A stretch of 64,000 nt of DNA from Occallatibacter sp. (GTDB lineage: Bacteria > Acidobacteriota > Terriglobia > Terriglobales > Acidobacteriaceae). Location: the NCBI GenBank assembly GCA_031296305.1, contig JARLFZ010000007.1, positions 1-64,000 on the forward strand, given 5' to 3'. Within the stretch, counting starts at the first letter, position 1, and each line of letters starts with the position of its first letter. Made by a program: the position numbers and the translations under genes. Below are positions 26,291-35,452 of this stretch, in pieces. Under the pieces are notes generated by a model. The model was not told the DNA's origin. It ran no database searches and was given only the letters and a program-made list of their open reading frames with translations.

Positions 26291-27835
26291 ATGCAGAGAC
26301 CGATCAAGTTTCAAATGATAAGACGAAACATTCTCGCCAATATGATCGCCCGTGCCTGGGGCGTCATCTCGGTCTATCTGTTCGTGCCTCTGTATCTCCG
26401 CTTCCTGGGGATCGAAGCTTACGGAATTGTCGGGTTCTATTCCACGTTGCTGGCGGTGCTGGCCTTCGCGGACATGGGATTCACGGCGACCCTGAACCGG
26501 GAGATGGCGCGGCTTTCAGTGCGCAAAGACGCTGCCGCCGAAATGGGCGATCTGCTGCGCACCTACGAATCGGCCTATATCTGCATCTCTTCCGCTCTGG
26601 CCGTTGCCATCTGGGCCCTGGCGCCGGCCATTGCCACCCACTGGCTGCGCTCCCGGGTTCTGTTGCCGCACGAAATGGCGGCAGCAATCCGCTTGATGGG
26701 AGTCGCCATCGCGCTTCAGTTGCCCTCCGCACTTTATATCGGAGGGCTGATGGGGCTGGAGAAACAGGTCCGTTCCAATACCATCACCATTACAACCTCG
26801 ATATGCAGGAGTCTCGGCGCGGTTCTGGTGCTATGGCTGGTCTCTCCAACCATCTTCGCCTTCGCCGCCTGGCAGCTGATCTCGAACGTCGGCTATTGCT
26901 CTGCCGCGCGTTTCGGTCTGTGGCGCGCCCTGCCTCCCCGCGCCGACCAGTCCCGGCCACATTTTCGCTGGCAGGCGTTTCGCAACACCTGGCATTATGC
27001 CCTGGGCATGGCCGGAATGGCAGCCGTTTCCGCGCTCCTGGCCCAGGCCGACAAGCTGACGATTAGCAAGATGCTCCCCCTCGAGATGCTGGGATACTAT
27101 ACGCTTGCCGGCGCCCTGGCATCGGCTCCGCTGATACTGGCCAGCCCCATCGCTCTGGCCGTTTTCCCGCGCCTCACGGCGCTGGTTGCCTGCCAGAATT
27201 CCAACGGGGTTCGGCGCCTCTACCATCGCACCTGCGCTCTGGTTGCCGCGGCCGCCATTCCCGTGAGCATGACCCTGGCGTTGTTTGCGGGCGACTTCGT
27301 CCGCGCCTGGACCGGCTCGGCGGCGGCCGCGCAACGAGCAGCATTGCCCGCCTCCTTGCTGCTCGGAGGTCAACTGCTACAGGCCATTCAAGCTGTTCCG
27401 TGCTATCTCGCTCTTGCTCATGGCTACGTCAAGTTGAACTTGTATTTCAACATTGCCTCTCTGCTCCTGCTTGTGCCTCTATTGTTTTTCATGGTGACCA
27501 GATTCGGCATTGTGGGCGCGGGACTATCGTGGCTGATCGTGACGCTTTGCACGATGGCGCCCTTCATGGTTCTGCTGCACCGGCGCTTCCTGCCCGGTGA
27601 ACTTCGCAACTGGCTGCTCGGCGATCTGTTCCGCCCCCTGCTGGCCACGTTGCCTGTGGTTCTGCTGGCTCGCCTGCTCGTGCCCGTACCTTCGTCGCGA
27701 CTGCTCACCATGGGCCTGATCGGCGCGGTCTGCAGCATGGCGGTGCTGGCCGCGGGATGGTCCGTACCGGAGTTGCGCGCGGAATTCATCGCCAGGACCC
27801 GCGGACTGTTCTGGAGATCCTATGCCCACCAGTGA
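26291..27835 (+). CDS. Oligosaccharide flippase (Wzx-type)
   Basis: Polytopic; 'NMIARAWGVISVYLFVPLYLRFLGIEAYGIVGFYSTLLAVLAFADMGFTATLNREMAR'. Confidence 0.88.
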   Translation: MQRPIKFQMIRRNILANMIARAWGVISVYLFVPLYLRFLGIEAYGIVGFYSTLLAVLAFADMGFTATLNREMARLSVRKDAAAEMGDLLRTYESAYICISSALAVAIWALAPAIATHWLRSRVLLPHEMAAAIRLMGVAIALQLPSALYIGGLMGLEKQVRSNTITITTSICRSLGAVLVLWLVSPTIFAFAAWQLISNVGYCSAARFGLWRALPPRADQSRPHFRWQAFRNTWHYALGMAGMAAVSALLAQADKLTISKMLPLEMLGYYTLAGALASAPLILASPIALAVFPRLTALVACQNSNGVRRLYHRTCALVAAAAIPVSMTLALFAGDFVRAWTGSAAAAQRAALPASLLLGGQLLQAIQAVPCYLALAHGYVKLNLYFNIASLLLLVPLLFFMVTRFGIVGAGLSWLIVTLCTMAPFMVLLHRRFLPGELRNWLLGDLFRPLLATLPVVLLARLLVPVPSSRLLTMGLIGAVCSMAVLAAGWSVPELRAEFIARTRGLFWRSYAHQ

Positions 27836-29048
27836 ATTGGCAGCGCATGACGCGCTCGGGGAAACACGGAATGGCAGCCTGGGACTGCGGTCGCGTCCGA
27901 TCCACGCAGTCTGGTACGGGGGCCGCGGCGGCAGCGGCGGTTTGATCTGCTATCTCAAAGGAGTGCTCGCCATTCCCGCAGAGTCCTCCGGCGTCCGCAT
28001 CACCCTGGTGTGCAGCCCCGCCCTCGCAAGCGAACTCGGGGAATTGAACGCTGCCGTCCGCGTAATCACCGTGCCCTCTCTGGAGAAGGCCATCTCGGCG
28101 CAAATGTGGGAGCAGATACACCTGGGCAGATTCATGCGCAGTCTGGGGCCGGACGTGCTGTTCTGTGTGTCAGGCAGCCCGCGCTCGCTTCCCGCCGGCG
28201 TACCGGTGATCGCGGCATGCCACAACATTTTATATTTCGACAAAACGGAGTACCGCAAATACCGCTATTCCAGGCTTTGGTGGAGATTCATGCGGAGATT
28301 GAACCGCAAGCTCCGTGCGCTCTACCCCAAAACCGCTGGCGTCATCTTTACCTCGCCATATTCGCAGGAACTCGTGCTACGCCAGCTTCCCGGCATCAGG
28401 CGGCGGACCGTCATTGCCAATGGCGTGGAAGCGGCCTTCCTCGCCGACAGTCCGGTGCCAACCATCGATCGCGCGCCGCGCAACATTCTTTATGTGTCGA
28501 CCGTGTACCTCTACAAGTACCAGGGTAACGTGGTGAAGGCGGTCAAGCAGTTGCGCGAGTCTACGGGCGAAGATTATCAACTCTGGCTGGCCGGAAACGC
28601 CGATGAAGATCCGCTGGGCAGGAGAGAGCTTCTGCGGGTCATCGAGCAGGAGGGGGCGGACGCATTCACCCGCTTGCTGGGCAATATCAGCCACGATGCC
28701 TTGCCTGCCTTGCTCCGCAGAGCAGACCTATTCGTCTTTGCTTCATCATGTGAAGCCTTTGGCATTACTTTGCTGGAAGCCATGGCATCGGGGCTCCCGG
28801 TGGCCTGCTCGAACCGGTCCGGCCTGACTGGTCTGCTGCGTGATGCAGGCGAGTACTTCAACCCCGAAGACGCGACTGAGATCGCCTCCGCGCTCGCTCG
28901 CCTTTGCGGCGACAGTGCTATACGGCGCGAGTATGCGGAGCGCGCCATGCGCTATGCCCGCGAGTTCTCATGGTCCGGTTGCGCAGAGGAGACATTTGCC
29001 TTCCTGCGGGACATTGCAGTCTCTGCGCAGGATCACCGGCACGCTTGA
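27822..29048 (+). CDS. Glycosyltransferase family 4
   Basis: 'NILYVSTVYLYKYQGNVVKAVKQLRE', 'RADLFVFASSCEAFGITLLEAMASGLPVACSNRSGLTGLL'. Confidence 0.9.
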   Translation: MPTSELAAHDALGETRNGSLGLRSRPIHAVWYGGRGGSGGLICYLKGVLAIPAESSGVRITLVCSPALASELGELNAAVRVITVPSLEKAISAQMWEQIHLGRFMRSLGPDVLFCVSGSPRSLPAGVPVIAACHNILYFDKTEYRKYRYSRLWWRFMRRLNRKLRALYPKTAGVIFTSPYSQELVLRQLPGIRRRTVIANGVEAAFLADSPVPTIDRAPRNILYVSTVYLYKYQGNVVKAVKQLRESTGEDYQLWLAGNADEDPLGRRELLRVIEQEGADAFTRLLGNISHDALPALLRRADLFVFASSCEAFGITLLEAMASGLPVACSNRSGLTGLLRDAGEYFNPEDATEIASALARLCGDSAIRREYAERAMRYAREFSWSGCAEETFAFLRDIAVSAQDHRHA

Positions 29049-29073
29049 GGCAGACACGCCTACGAACCAACAC

Positions 29074-30435
29074 ATGTTGAATTCAGTCAATCCGAGAGTG
29101 CTGGTCATTAGTCACCGCGCGTTCAACGATAAGGGCGCAAGCGGCAACGCATTGGCCTCGTACTTCAAGCACTGGGACGCGGACGCGCTTGCGGAGCTCT
29201 ATTTTTACGCCGAGCTGCCCTGCGGCCCCATGTCCGGCAAGTGTCGCGAATATTATCAAATCACCGATTTCGACGCGCTGAGGAGCGCTCTGGGGCGGCC
29301 TGCCTGCGGCCGCACCCTGGGGGGCGCTGACATCGCCGCGGCCGTTGAGGAGAACGAATCCGGTCCCTCTCGCCTGCAGCAGTTGGTGTACGAGTTCGGC
29401 CGGAAGAAGCACCCGAGCGTAATGCTTCTGCGCGATGCGATTTGGCGGGCGGCTCATTGGCGAACTCCCGCATTCAACCACTGGGTGGACAAATTTCGGC
29501 CCGAACTGATCTTCCTGGTCGGGGGGGATTACACCTTTGCGTACGATATCGCAAGCCATGTTGCCAGACGATGCGACATCCCTCTGGTCGTGTTCATGGG
29601 CGATGACTGGTACGGTGTCTCGCGCTTTTCGCTCTCTCCGCTCTACTGGCTGCATAAGGCGCTCCTTCGCCGCACCATGCACCGCGTCGTGGGCTCCGCC
29701 GCAAGGCTCTTCACGGCCTGCGATCAAATGAGCGAAGAGTATCAGCGAATCTTCAATGTCGAATCGACGACCCTGCCCACGGCATGTGGCCCGATCGCAC
29801 CGGAGCCGGTATTGGGCGCCGGCACTCCAGTCGAGTTGTCGTATATCGGTAAAGTCTCTCTCGGCCGCTGGACCACGCTACGCAAAATCGGCGAAGCGCT
29901 CGCCGAAATCAACGCGCCACAGCAGCGAGCCAGGCTGCGGATCTACTCCACAGAGCGCCTCAATCGTCGCATGTTGAAGCGGCTAAGCATCCCTGGGGCG
30001 ATGGAGTTTATGGGGGGGCTTAGCGCATTGGAAGTCCGCCGGGTTATAGAGAGGTCCGACATCCTTGTACATGTCGAATCCATGGATAAGGTGAACCGTA
30101 AACTGACGCGGCTGTCTCTTTCCACCAAGATTCCGGAGTATCTGGCCAGCGGCAGATGTATCTTCGTCGCCGGGCCGGCTGAAGTGGGTTCGATCCGGTA
30201 TGTCCAGGATCACGAGGCGGGAGTGGTCGTTACCGACATGGAGGCGCTTCGCGAAAATCTGAAAGCTTTGATTGCCAACCCGGAACTGCGGCGGCGCCAT
30301 GCTCTCAATGGTCTGCGACTGGCGCACCAGAGACACGACGCCAAAGTCATTGGCGATCTTCTGGACGCCGCTCTCGGCGGCGTGGTCGGTAGCACGATCT
30401 GCGCCCCCTCAGCATTAGCCGCAGCGAGGCAGTGA
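29074..30435 (+). CDS. Glycosyltransferase (GT-B type)
   Basis: 'RPELIFLVGGDYTFAYDIASHVARRCDIPLVVFMGDDWYGV', C-terminal 'IPEYLASGRCIFVAGPAEVGSIRYVQDHEAGVVV'; ATG 29074. Confidence 0.78.
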   Translation: MLNSVNPRVLVISHRAFNDKGASGNALASYFKHWDADALAELYFYAELPCGPMSGKCREYYQITDFDALRSALGRPACGRTLGGADIAAAVEENESGPSRLQQLVYEFGRKKHPSVMLLRDAIWRAAHWRTPAFNHWVDKFRPELIFLVGGDYTFAYDIASHVARRCDIPLVVFMGDDWYGVSRFSLSPLYWLHKALLRRTMHRVVGSAARLFTACDQMSEEYQRIFNVESTTLPTACGPIAPEPVLGAGTPVELSYIGKVSLGRWTTLRKIGEALAEINAPQQRARLRIYSTERLNRRMLKRLSIPGAMEFMGGLSALEVRRVIERSDILVHVESMDKVNRKLTRLSLSTKIPEYLASGRCIFVAGPAEVGSIRYVQDHEAGVVVTDMEALRENLKALIANPELRRRHALNGLRLAHQRHDAKVIGDLLDAALGGVVGSTICAPSALAAARQ

Positions 30436-30606
30436 AGCCCGGCCGGCGACCAGTGCGAAGGCCCACATCGTGGCGATCGTCTGACTGTTTTGCTTCTCGC
30501 CTTCACTTTGGCCAGAAGCATAAGTACCTCAATCCGTCAGCCTTCCAACGTTCCATGAAAGAAAGGGCGAGAAACTCTGGACACCGCCTGTCCAGCGAAG
30601 AGAGAT

Positions 30607-31545
30607 ATGCAGAGTTTGTCTAGAAAGATACGCCAGCAACTGATTCCCAGCCTTCACGGTGTCTTTGCTCTGGGGCAGAGATTCGGGGTGGATATCCTTC
30701 CCCGGCATTTCTATTCGTCGATTCCCGATATCCGTCAACTGCGGCGCAGCGAGTCGTGGAAGCTGCCCTCTGTGATGACCGGCGTGGCCGGCGCCGATAT
30801 CGAATCGCAAATGTCGTTTCTTCAAGGGTGCTGTCTGCCGCCGCTTCAGGATCGCCTGAGTCAAGGTGGGATTTACGAGCATTCCTGTAGAGAGAACGCC
30901 GCGCCGGGCTATAGCCAGATCGACAGCGACTTTCTGTATTGCTTTATTGCGACCAAACGTCCCCGGAAGATTGTGCAGGTAGGCTGCGGAGTATCCACCG
31001 CAGTGATCCTGCTGGCGGCCAAAGAGGTGGGCTACAGCCCGCAGATCATCTGCATCGATCCATTTCCAAGCCAGTACCTGACACGCGCAGCAGAGCAGAA
31101 ACGCATTGAGCTGATCGCGATCCCCGCCCAGGAAGTGGACCTCGAAGTATTTACTGGTCTTGATGCCGGAGACTTTCTATTCGTCGACTCCACTCACACC
31201 GTGCGCACAGGCAGCGAAGTGAACCGGATCATTCTGGAAGTGCTCCCGCGTCTGTGCTCTGAGTGCTTTGTGCATTTCCATGATATCTACTTCCCTTATG
31301 ATTACGGGCCAACTGTTATGAACACGCTGTTCTTTTGGGAAGAGAGCTCATTACTACACGCATTCTTGATCGACAACAAGCGGTACGCTATTGCGGTTTC
31401 GTTCAGCATGTTGCACCACGCCTGCCCAGAGCGTTTACAATCGCAACTCCCTAACTACCGGCCCACTCCACTGCACCACGGGTTGCGCACGACCGCTGCG
31501 GGCTTTGGGCATTTCCCTGCTGCAACCTATCTCGCCGTTACGTAG
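30607..31545 (+). CDS. Class I SAM-dependent methyltransferase
   Basis: 'IVQVGCGVSTAVILLAAKEVG...IICIDPFPS', 'GDFLFVDSTHTVRTGSEVNRIILEVLPRL'. Confidence 0.75.
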   Translation: MQSLSRKIRQQLIPSLHGVFALGQRFGVDILPRHFYSSIPDIRQLRRSESWKLPSVMTGVAGADIESQMSFLQGCCLPPLQDRLSQGGIYEHSCRENAAPGYSQIDSDFLYCFIATKRPRKIVQVGCGVSTAVILLAAKEVGYSPQIICIDPFPSQYLTRAAEQKRIELIAIPAQEVDLEVFTGLDAGDFLFVDSTHTVRTGSEVNRIILEVLPRLCSECFVHFHDIYFPYDYGPTVMNTLFFWEESSLLHAFLIDNKRYAIAVSFSMLHHACPERLQSQLPNYRPTPLHHGLRTTAAGFGHFPAATYLAVT

Positions 31546-31658
31546 TGGAGAAGTGGAGGCTGGTCAGCAAAACTCCGGCCGCGCCGGCGCGCGTCGTCAG
31601 ACTCTGCGTCATCTCGCGCCCGCTGCTGACGACTTGATCTCCATCTCGGACACACGCT

Positions 31659-32996
31659 ATGGTCAGTGAGCACTGCTTGCCATTCCAACCCGCGCGAATT
31701 TCCGTTGCTCGGAGCGAAACCTCTCTGAGGCGTCGGGAAGCCTGCTGGCGTTTTTTCTATCGCCTGACCAGCATCCTTCCCGCGACCGCCATTGTGCTGA
31801 TGGTTGTACCGATCGCCCGGCAATTCCTCAGCGTCTGGCTGACCGTAACCATCTTCGCCGTTTGGGCGTTCTTTGCGATGATTCTGCGGCCGGGTTGGCC
31901 TTTGCAATTGACCCGCTGTCTTTACCTGGTTCCTCTTTGGCTGATGTATGCATTTTGCGAGGCCATGCGCGTGGGAATGGACGATCGCTTCATCGGAGGA
32001 TCTGTCCTCTTCCTCGCTCCCGCCTTTATTTATGAGTATTACGGCAAGGATCGCGGAATCCTGACCATGCTGACCACCGTGGGGATCATCAGTTTCATGG
32101 CAGGATCCATCATGTCCGTCAAGGTGTTGTGGGTCCATCCTCTGGCGGCCAGGCTGATGAGCACAAACTGGGTGATATCGGCCGCGTACGCGTACCTCGG
32201 CCATAGCGGGGTCGGCGATTTCCGATTCACGTATGGGGTAGCCATGCTGGCGCCGCTGATGGTCGCTATTGCCGCCGGTACTGACAGGGCAAAATGGCTC
32301 AGAGTTTCGATGGTTGTATGCGCATGCGTCTTCGTGTACTACCTATATCTGGCTGCCTTTGCTATGTCGATCTACATTGTGATCGCGGGAACTTTCCTCG
32401 CCGTGTTCTTCCATATCAAGCGCCTGCCACTCAAATTCGCTGCCTCGCTGCTGACCGTCGTTGCCGGCCTTCTCTTTCTGGTATTTGGCGCTGACCTGAT
32501 GCTTTATATAGCTAGAAATGTCAACAGTGAAGTCCTGGCAATCAAGGCGCGGGCGGCTGCCTCCTTGCTCCCGGGAGGCCAACATACGAAAGAGGGACAA
32601 TTCGCATCCGACCGGATATCGCTCTATGGTACTTCGTTCAAGACACTCCTCGAACATCCGATCGCTGGCGTTGGGGCCTACTACAGCGTTGCCGGAGTAG
32701 ATGTTGGATTGGAGCAGGGTATCGGCGGCCACTCCGATTTGCTCGACAATCTGGCGCGCTACGGACTGGTCGGCGCAGGTCTATATCTGCCCATCCTGTT
32801 CCCGCTGGCCTTTCGCGCGGTCTCGGAGGGGAAGGGAACCGCATACGGCAAATCCGCTCTTGCGATGTGGGTATTGTTCTTCCTCATGTGTTGTTCTAAT
32901 CCGGTATCGGGACAAACCGAAGTCGGCGTGAGCGTGTTCCTGCTTTGGCCGGCGCTGCCGAAGGTCTTCGCGGCGAGAGGGACTATTCAGTGCTAG
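31659..32996 (+). CDS. O-antigen polymerase/ligase-like (Wzy-type) membrane protein
   Basis: Polytopic with long periplasmic loop, 'RISLYGTSFKTLLEHPIAGVGAYYS...GGHSDLLDNLARYGLVGAGLYLPIL'. Confidence 0.82.
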   Translation: MVSEHCLPFQPARISVARSETSLRRREACWRFFYRLTSILPATAIVLMVVPIARQFLSVWLTVTIFAVWAFFAMILRPGWPLQLTRCLYLVPLWLMYAFCEAMRVGMDDRFIGGSVLFLAPAFIYEYYGKDRGILTMLTTVGIISFMAGSIMSVKVLWVHPLAARLMSTNWVISAAYAYLGHSGVGDFRFTYGVAMLAPLMVAIAAGTDRAKWLRVSMVVCACVFVYYLYLAAFAMSIYIVIAGTFLAVFFHIKRLPLKFAASLLTVVAGLLFLVFGADLMLYIARNVNSEVLAIKARAAASLLPGGQHTKEGQFASDRISLYGTSFKTLLEHPIAGVGAYYSVAGVDVGLEQGIGGHSDLLDNLARYGLVGAGLYLPILFPLAFRAVSEGKGTAYGKSALAMWVLFFLMCCSNPVSGQTEVGVSVFLLWPALPKVFAARGTIQC

Positions 32997-33308
32997 GCAG
33001 GAAATTTGGCGACCAAGGGAGGAGCCGTGCGAGCGACTGGCAAAGTGAACGGTGTCGAATTCGCGTAGGAACTCCACCGGGTTCGTCTTGAGAATAGACA
33101 AGACACCAGTGCCCGTCCACTGCACCCGCAAACCCACACTCTTCATAGTGGACGACGGACATCCCGGGCCGGGCCAACCGGAAAGCAAGTGCATAACCAA
33201 AGTCCCAATCGAAGTCACTCTTGGAAGCACCACCAATAGATTCTGGGTGAATTGCACCAACGGGCTTCGCTTCGGGGCGACTGACATGGCAAGTGTGAGG
33301 GGACACAT

Positions 33309-33911
33309 ATGCAACGCGTAGCCTTCTGTTTTGATTTAGACGGTACGGTGATAAGGGGAGAGATTCTCCCTCATCTTGCGCGATCGATCGATTTAGCCGA
33401 CGAGATGCAACTGCTGACAACCTTGACGATGCAGGGCGTTATTCCGTTTGAGCATTCGTTCAGGTTACGAGTCAAGCTCCTCTCGGAGATTCCTATCTCG
33501 ACGGCGCAGGAGATAGTCTCCAAACTCCCTTTGGAGAGCAACATCATACGGTTTATTCAGTCTCACAAGAACGATTCTTACTTGGTAACTGGCAATCTGG
33601 ATGTGTGGATTAAGCCGCTCATCGAGAGAATCGGATGTGAATGCTTTTCCTCGGAAGCGAACTACTCGGGCGACCGGCTTCTGGGAATTAAGTCGGTAAT
33701 GCAAAAGGAGCACGCCGTAAAGAGCCTGAGAGAGCGCTACGAAAGGATTGTCGCCATTGGCGATGGGATGAACGATGCCATGATGTTGCAGGGTGCGGAT
33801 GTCGCCATAGCCTACGGCGGATTTCGAAGCCCCGTGGAAAATCTTGTCCGCCTTGCGCATTATGTGGTCTATAACGGGAGCGGGTTATGTCACGTGTTAG
33901 ATACGCAATAG
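33309..33911 (+). CDS. HAD superfamily phosphatase (SerB-like)
   Basis: 'FCFDLDGTVI' motif I, 'YLVTGNLDVW' motif II, 'IVAIGDGMNDAMMLQGADVAIAYG' motif IV. Confidence 0.88.
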   Translation: MQRVAFCFDLDGTVIRGEILPHLARSIDLADEMQLLTTLTMQGVIPFEHSFRLRVKLLSEIPISTAQEIVSKLPLESNIIRFIQSHKNDSYLVTGNLDVWIKPLIERIGCECFSSEANYSGDRLLGIKSVMQKEHAVKSLRERYERIVAIGDGMNDAMMLQGADVAIAYGGFRSPVENLVRLAHYVVYNGSGLCHVLDTQ

Positions 33912-34546
33912 TGTCCTGTGCAGGTCTCGGCAGCAGGTTGGGCCTGAATAGTGCAAAATGCCTGGTGCACGTGGAGGGCAAACGGATCATAGACTACCTC
34001 CTTCCGCTGGTTGCCGACATTGAGGATCTTCGTGTCGTCGTCGGCTTTCAAGAAGCCGAAGTTATGGAGCACGTCTCGAAAATACGCCCGGATGCGGTGT
34101 TTGTAAGAAACCCGAGTTACGCCTCCACATCCAACAGTTACAGCGTTAATCTAGCCACGCACGACCTACACGAGCCATTCATGATCATTGACGGGGACAT
34201 GATCATCGAGCCGGCTTCATTCCGCCGGTTTCTTCTTGCAGCCGAATGCGGGGAGTCGATGGTGGGCGTTGCGCGCAGTAAGACGGACGAGGCAGTGTTC
34301 GTGAAATTGGACGAATCTGGGTATGTCCAGCAGTTTCACCGCTCCCCGCGGGCGCCTTTCGAATGGTGCGGGGTTGCCTACTTGGCCGGCATTCGAATCG
34401 AGCGAAGCTCAAAGTTCGTGTTCGACGATCTATCGAGGTATCTCCCACTTAAGTCCCATGAACTCGAGTGCGTCGAGATCGACACGCCCGATGACCTCAA
34501 AATGGCCCAGCGCGAGGTCCATAAATATAACTTCTCCTACGCTTAG
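33887..34546 (+). CDS. Sugar/alcohol-phosphate nucleotidyltransferase (LicC/IPCT-like cytidylyltransferase candidate)
   Basis: 'IVSCAGLGSRLGLNSAKCLVHVEGKRIIDYLLPLV', 'FMIIDGDMIIEPASF', 'VEIDTPDDLKMAQREV'; start overlaps the HAD gene. Confidence 0.82.
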   Translation: MSRVRYAIVSCAGLGSRLGLNSAKCLVHVEGKRIIDYLLPLVADIEDLRVVVGFQEAEVMEHVSKIRPDAVFVRNPSYASTSNSYSVNLATHDLHEPFMIIDGDMIIEPASFRRFLLAAECGESMVGVARSKTDEAVFVKLDESGYVQQFHRSPRAPFEWCGVAYLAGIRIERSSKFVFDDLSRYLPLKSHELECVEIDTPDDLKMAQREVHKYNFSYA

Positions 34547-34687
34547 CGATAGCGGAACGTGTAAGTAATCTTGGCTTCCCGTTAAGATGACCGCGAACTT
34601 CGTTTGCCCGCTCGGTTTGCGGTTCGCAGGCGACAAACATGTGCGTGAGATATACGGTTAGGGCTTTGCCCGGAAGGATTTTCGAGC

Positions 34688-35452
34688 ATGACTTATCAAC
34701 AGTTTCTTGAAGCTGCGCAGACGCCAGAATTTGTCGCCGCTACTGCTAAGCTGGGCGCAATTCGGAGAGGCATCACATGGGTTGGGGTTCGCGTGGGTTT
34801 CGTACTTTTTCGCCTGGGCCTCTCTGCCAACCAAGTGTCGCTGCTCGGCTGGCTCTTCGGTATCGGTGGATTGAGCCTGTTTTGCTGGTATGGCCAGCTG
34901 CCGCGGTGGTGTGCGGTCATCGCGGCCGTATGCTGCTACGCAGGCGCGTTCCTGGACTTTTGTGACGGTGCGGTGGCCAGAGCCCGCAAGTCTGCCAATG
35001 AGATCGGCGGAATCATCGATGGCATCACAACCGATTTCATTCGCTCCAGTCTGCTGGTTGTTCTGGGTATTGTGGCCCGGTCGGCTGCATTCGCAATTGT
35101 CGCATTGGTTTCGGCTTACATCGTTGTCTGGCTGCGAAACCAATTCATCTGGAGTGGACTCTATGCATCGGAAGCACGACCCAGCAAATCTTCGGCTTCA
35201 TCGATATTTCGTTGGGCATTTTCAGTACACGTGATGATTGCAGTGCTCCCGCTAGCATTCGCAGCAGCAATTGTCTTTGGCTGCGTCCAGAGCTTTGCGA
35301 GGAGCGTTTCTGCTCTGTACCTGGCGCTGTCGATCGCTTGGTTTTGGCTTGCGTGTAACGACTTTGGTTGCAAAGCATCGGCAAACCGCGAACAGGTGCC
35401 TATTGAGAAGCCGCTTGACCATCAGTCATGCCCTGTAGTGGAGCTCAAATGA
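34688..35452 (+). CDS. CDP-alcohol phosphatidyltransferase family membrane protein
   Basis: 'DFCDGAVARARKSANEIGGIIDGITTDFIRS' = DG-x2-AR-x8-G-x3-D signature; polytopic. Confidence 0.82.
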   Translation: MTYQQFLEAAQTPEFVAATAKLGAIRRGITWVGVRVGFVLFRLGLSANQVSLLGWLFGIGGLSLFCWYGQLPRWCAVIAAVCCYAGAFLDFCDGAVARARKSANEIGGIIDGITTDFIRSSLLVVLGIVARSAAFAIVALVSAYIVVWLRNQFIWSGLYASEARPSKSSASSIFRWAFSVHVMIAVLPLAFAAAIVFGCVQSFARSVSALYLALSIAWFWLACNDFGCKASANREQVPIEKPLDHQSCPVVELK

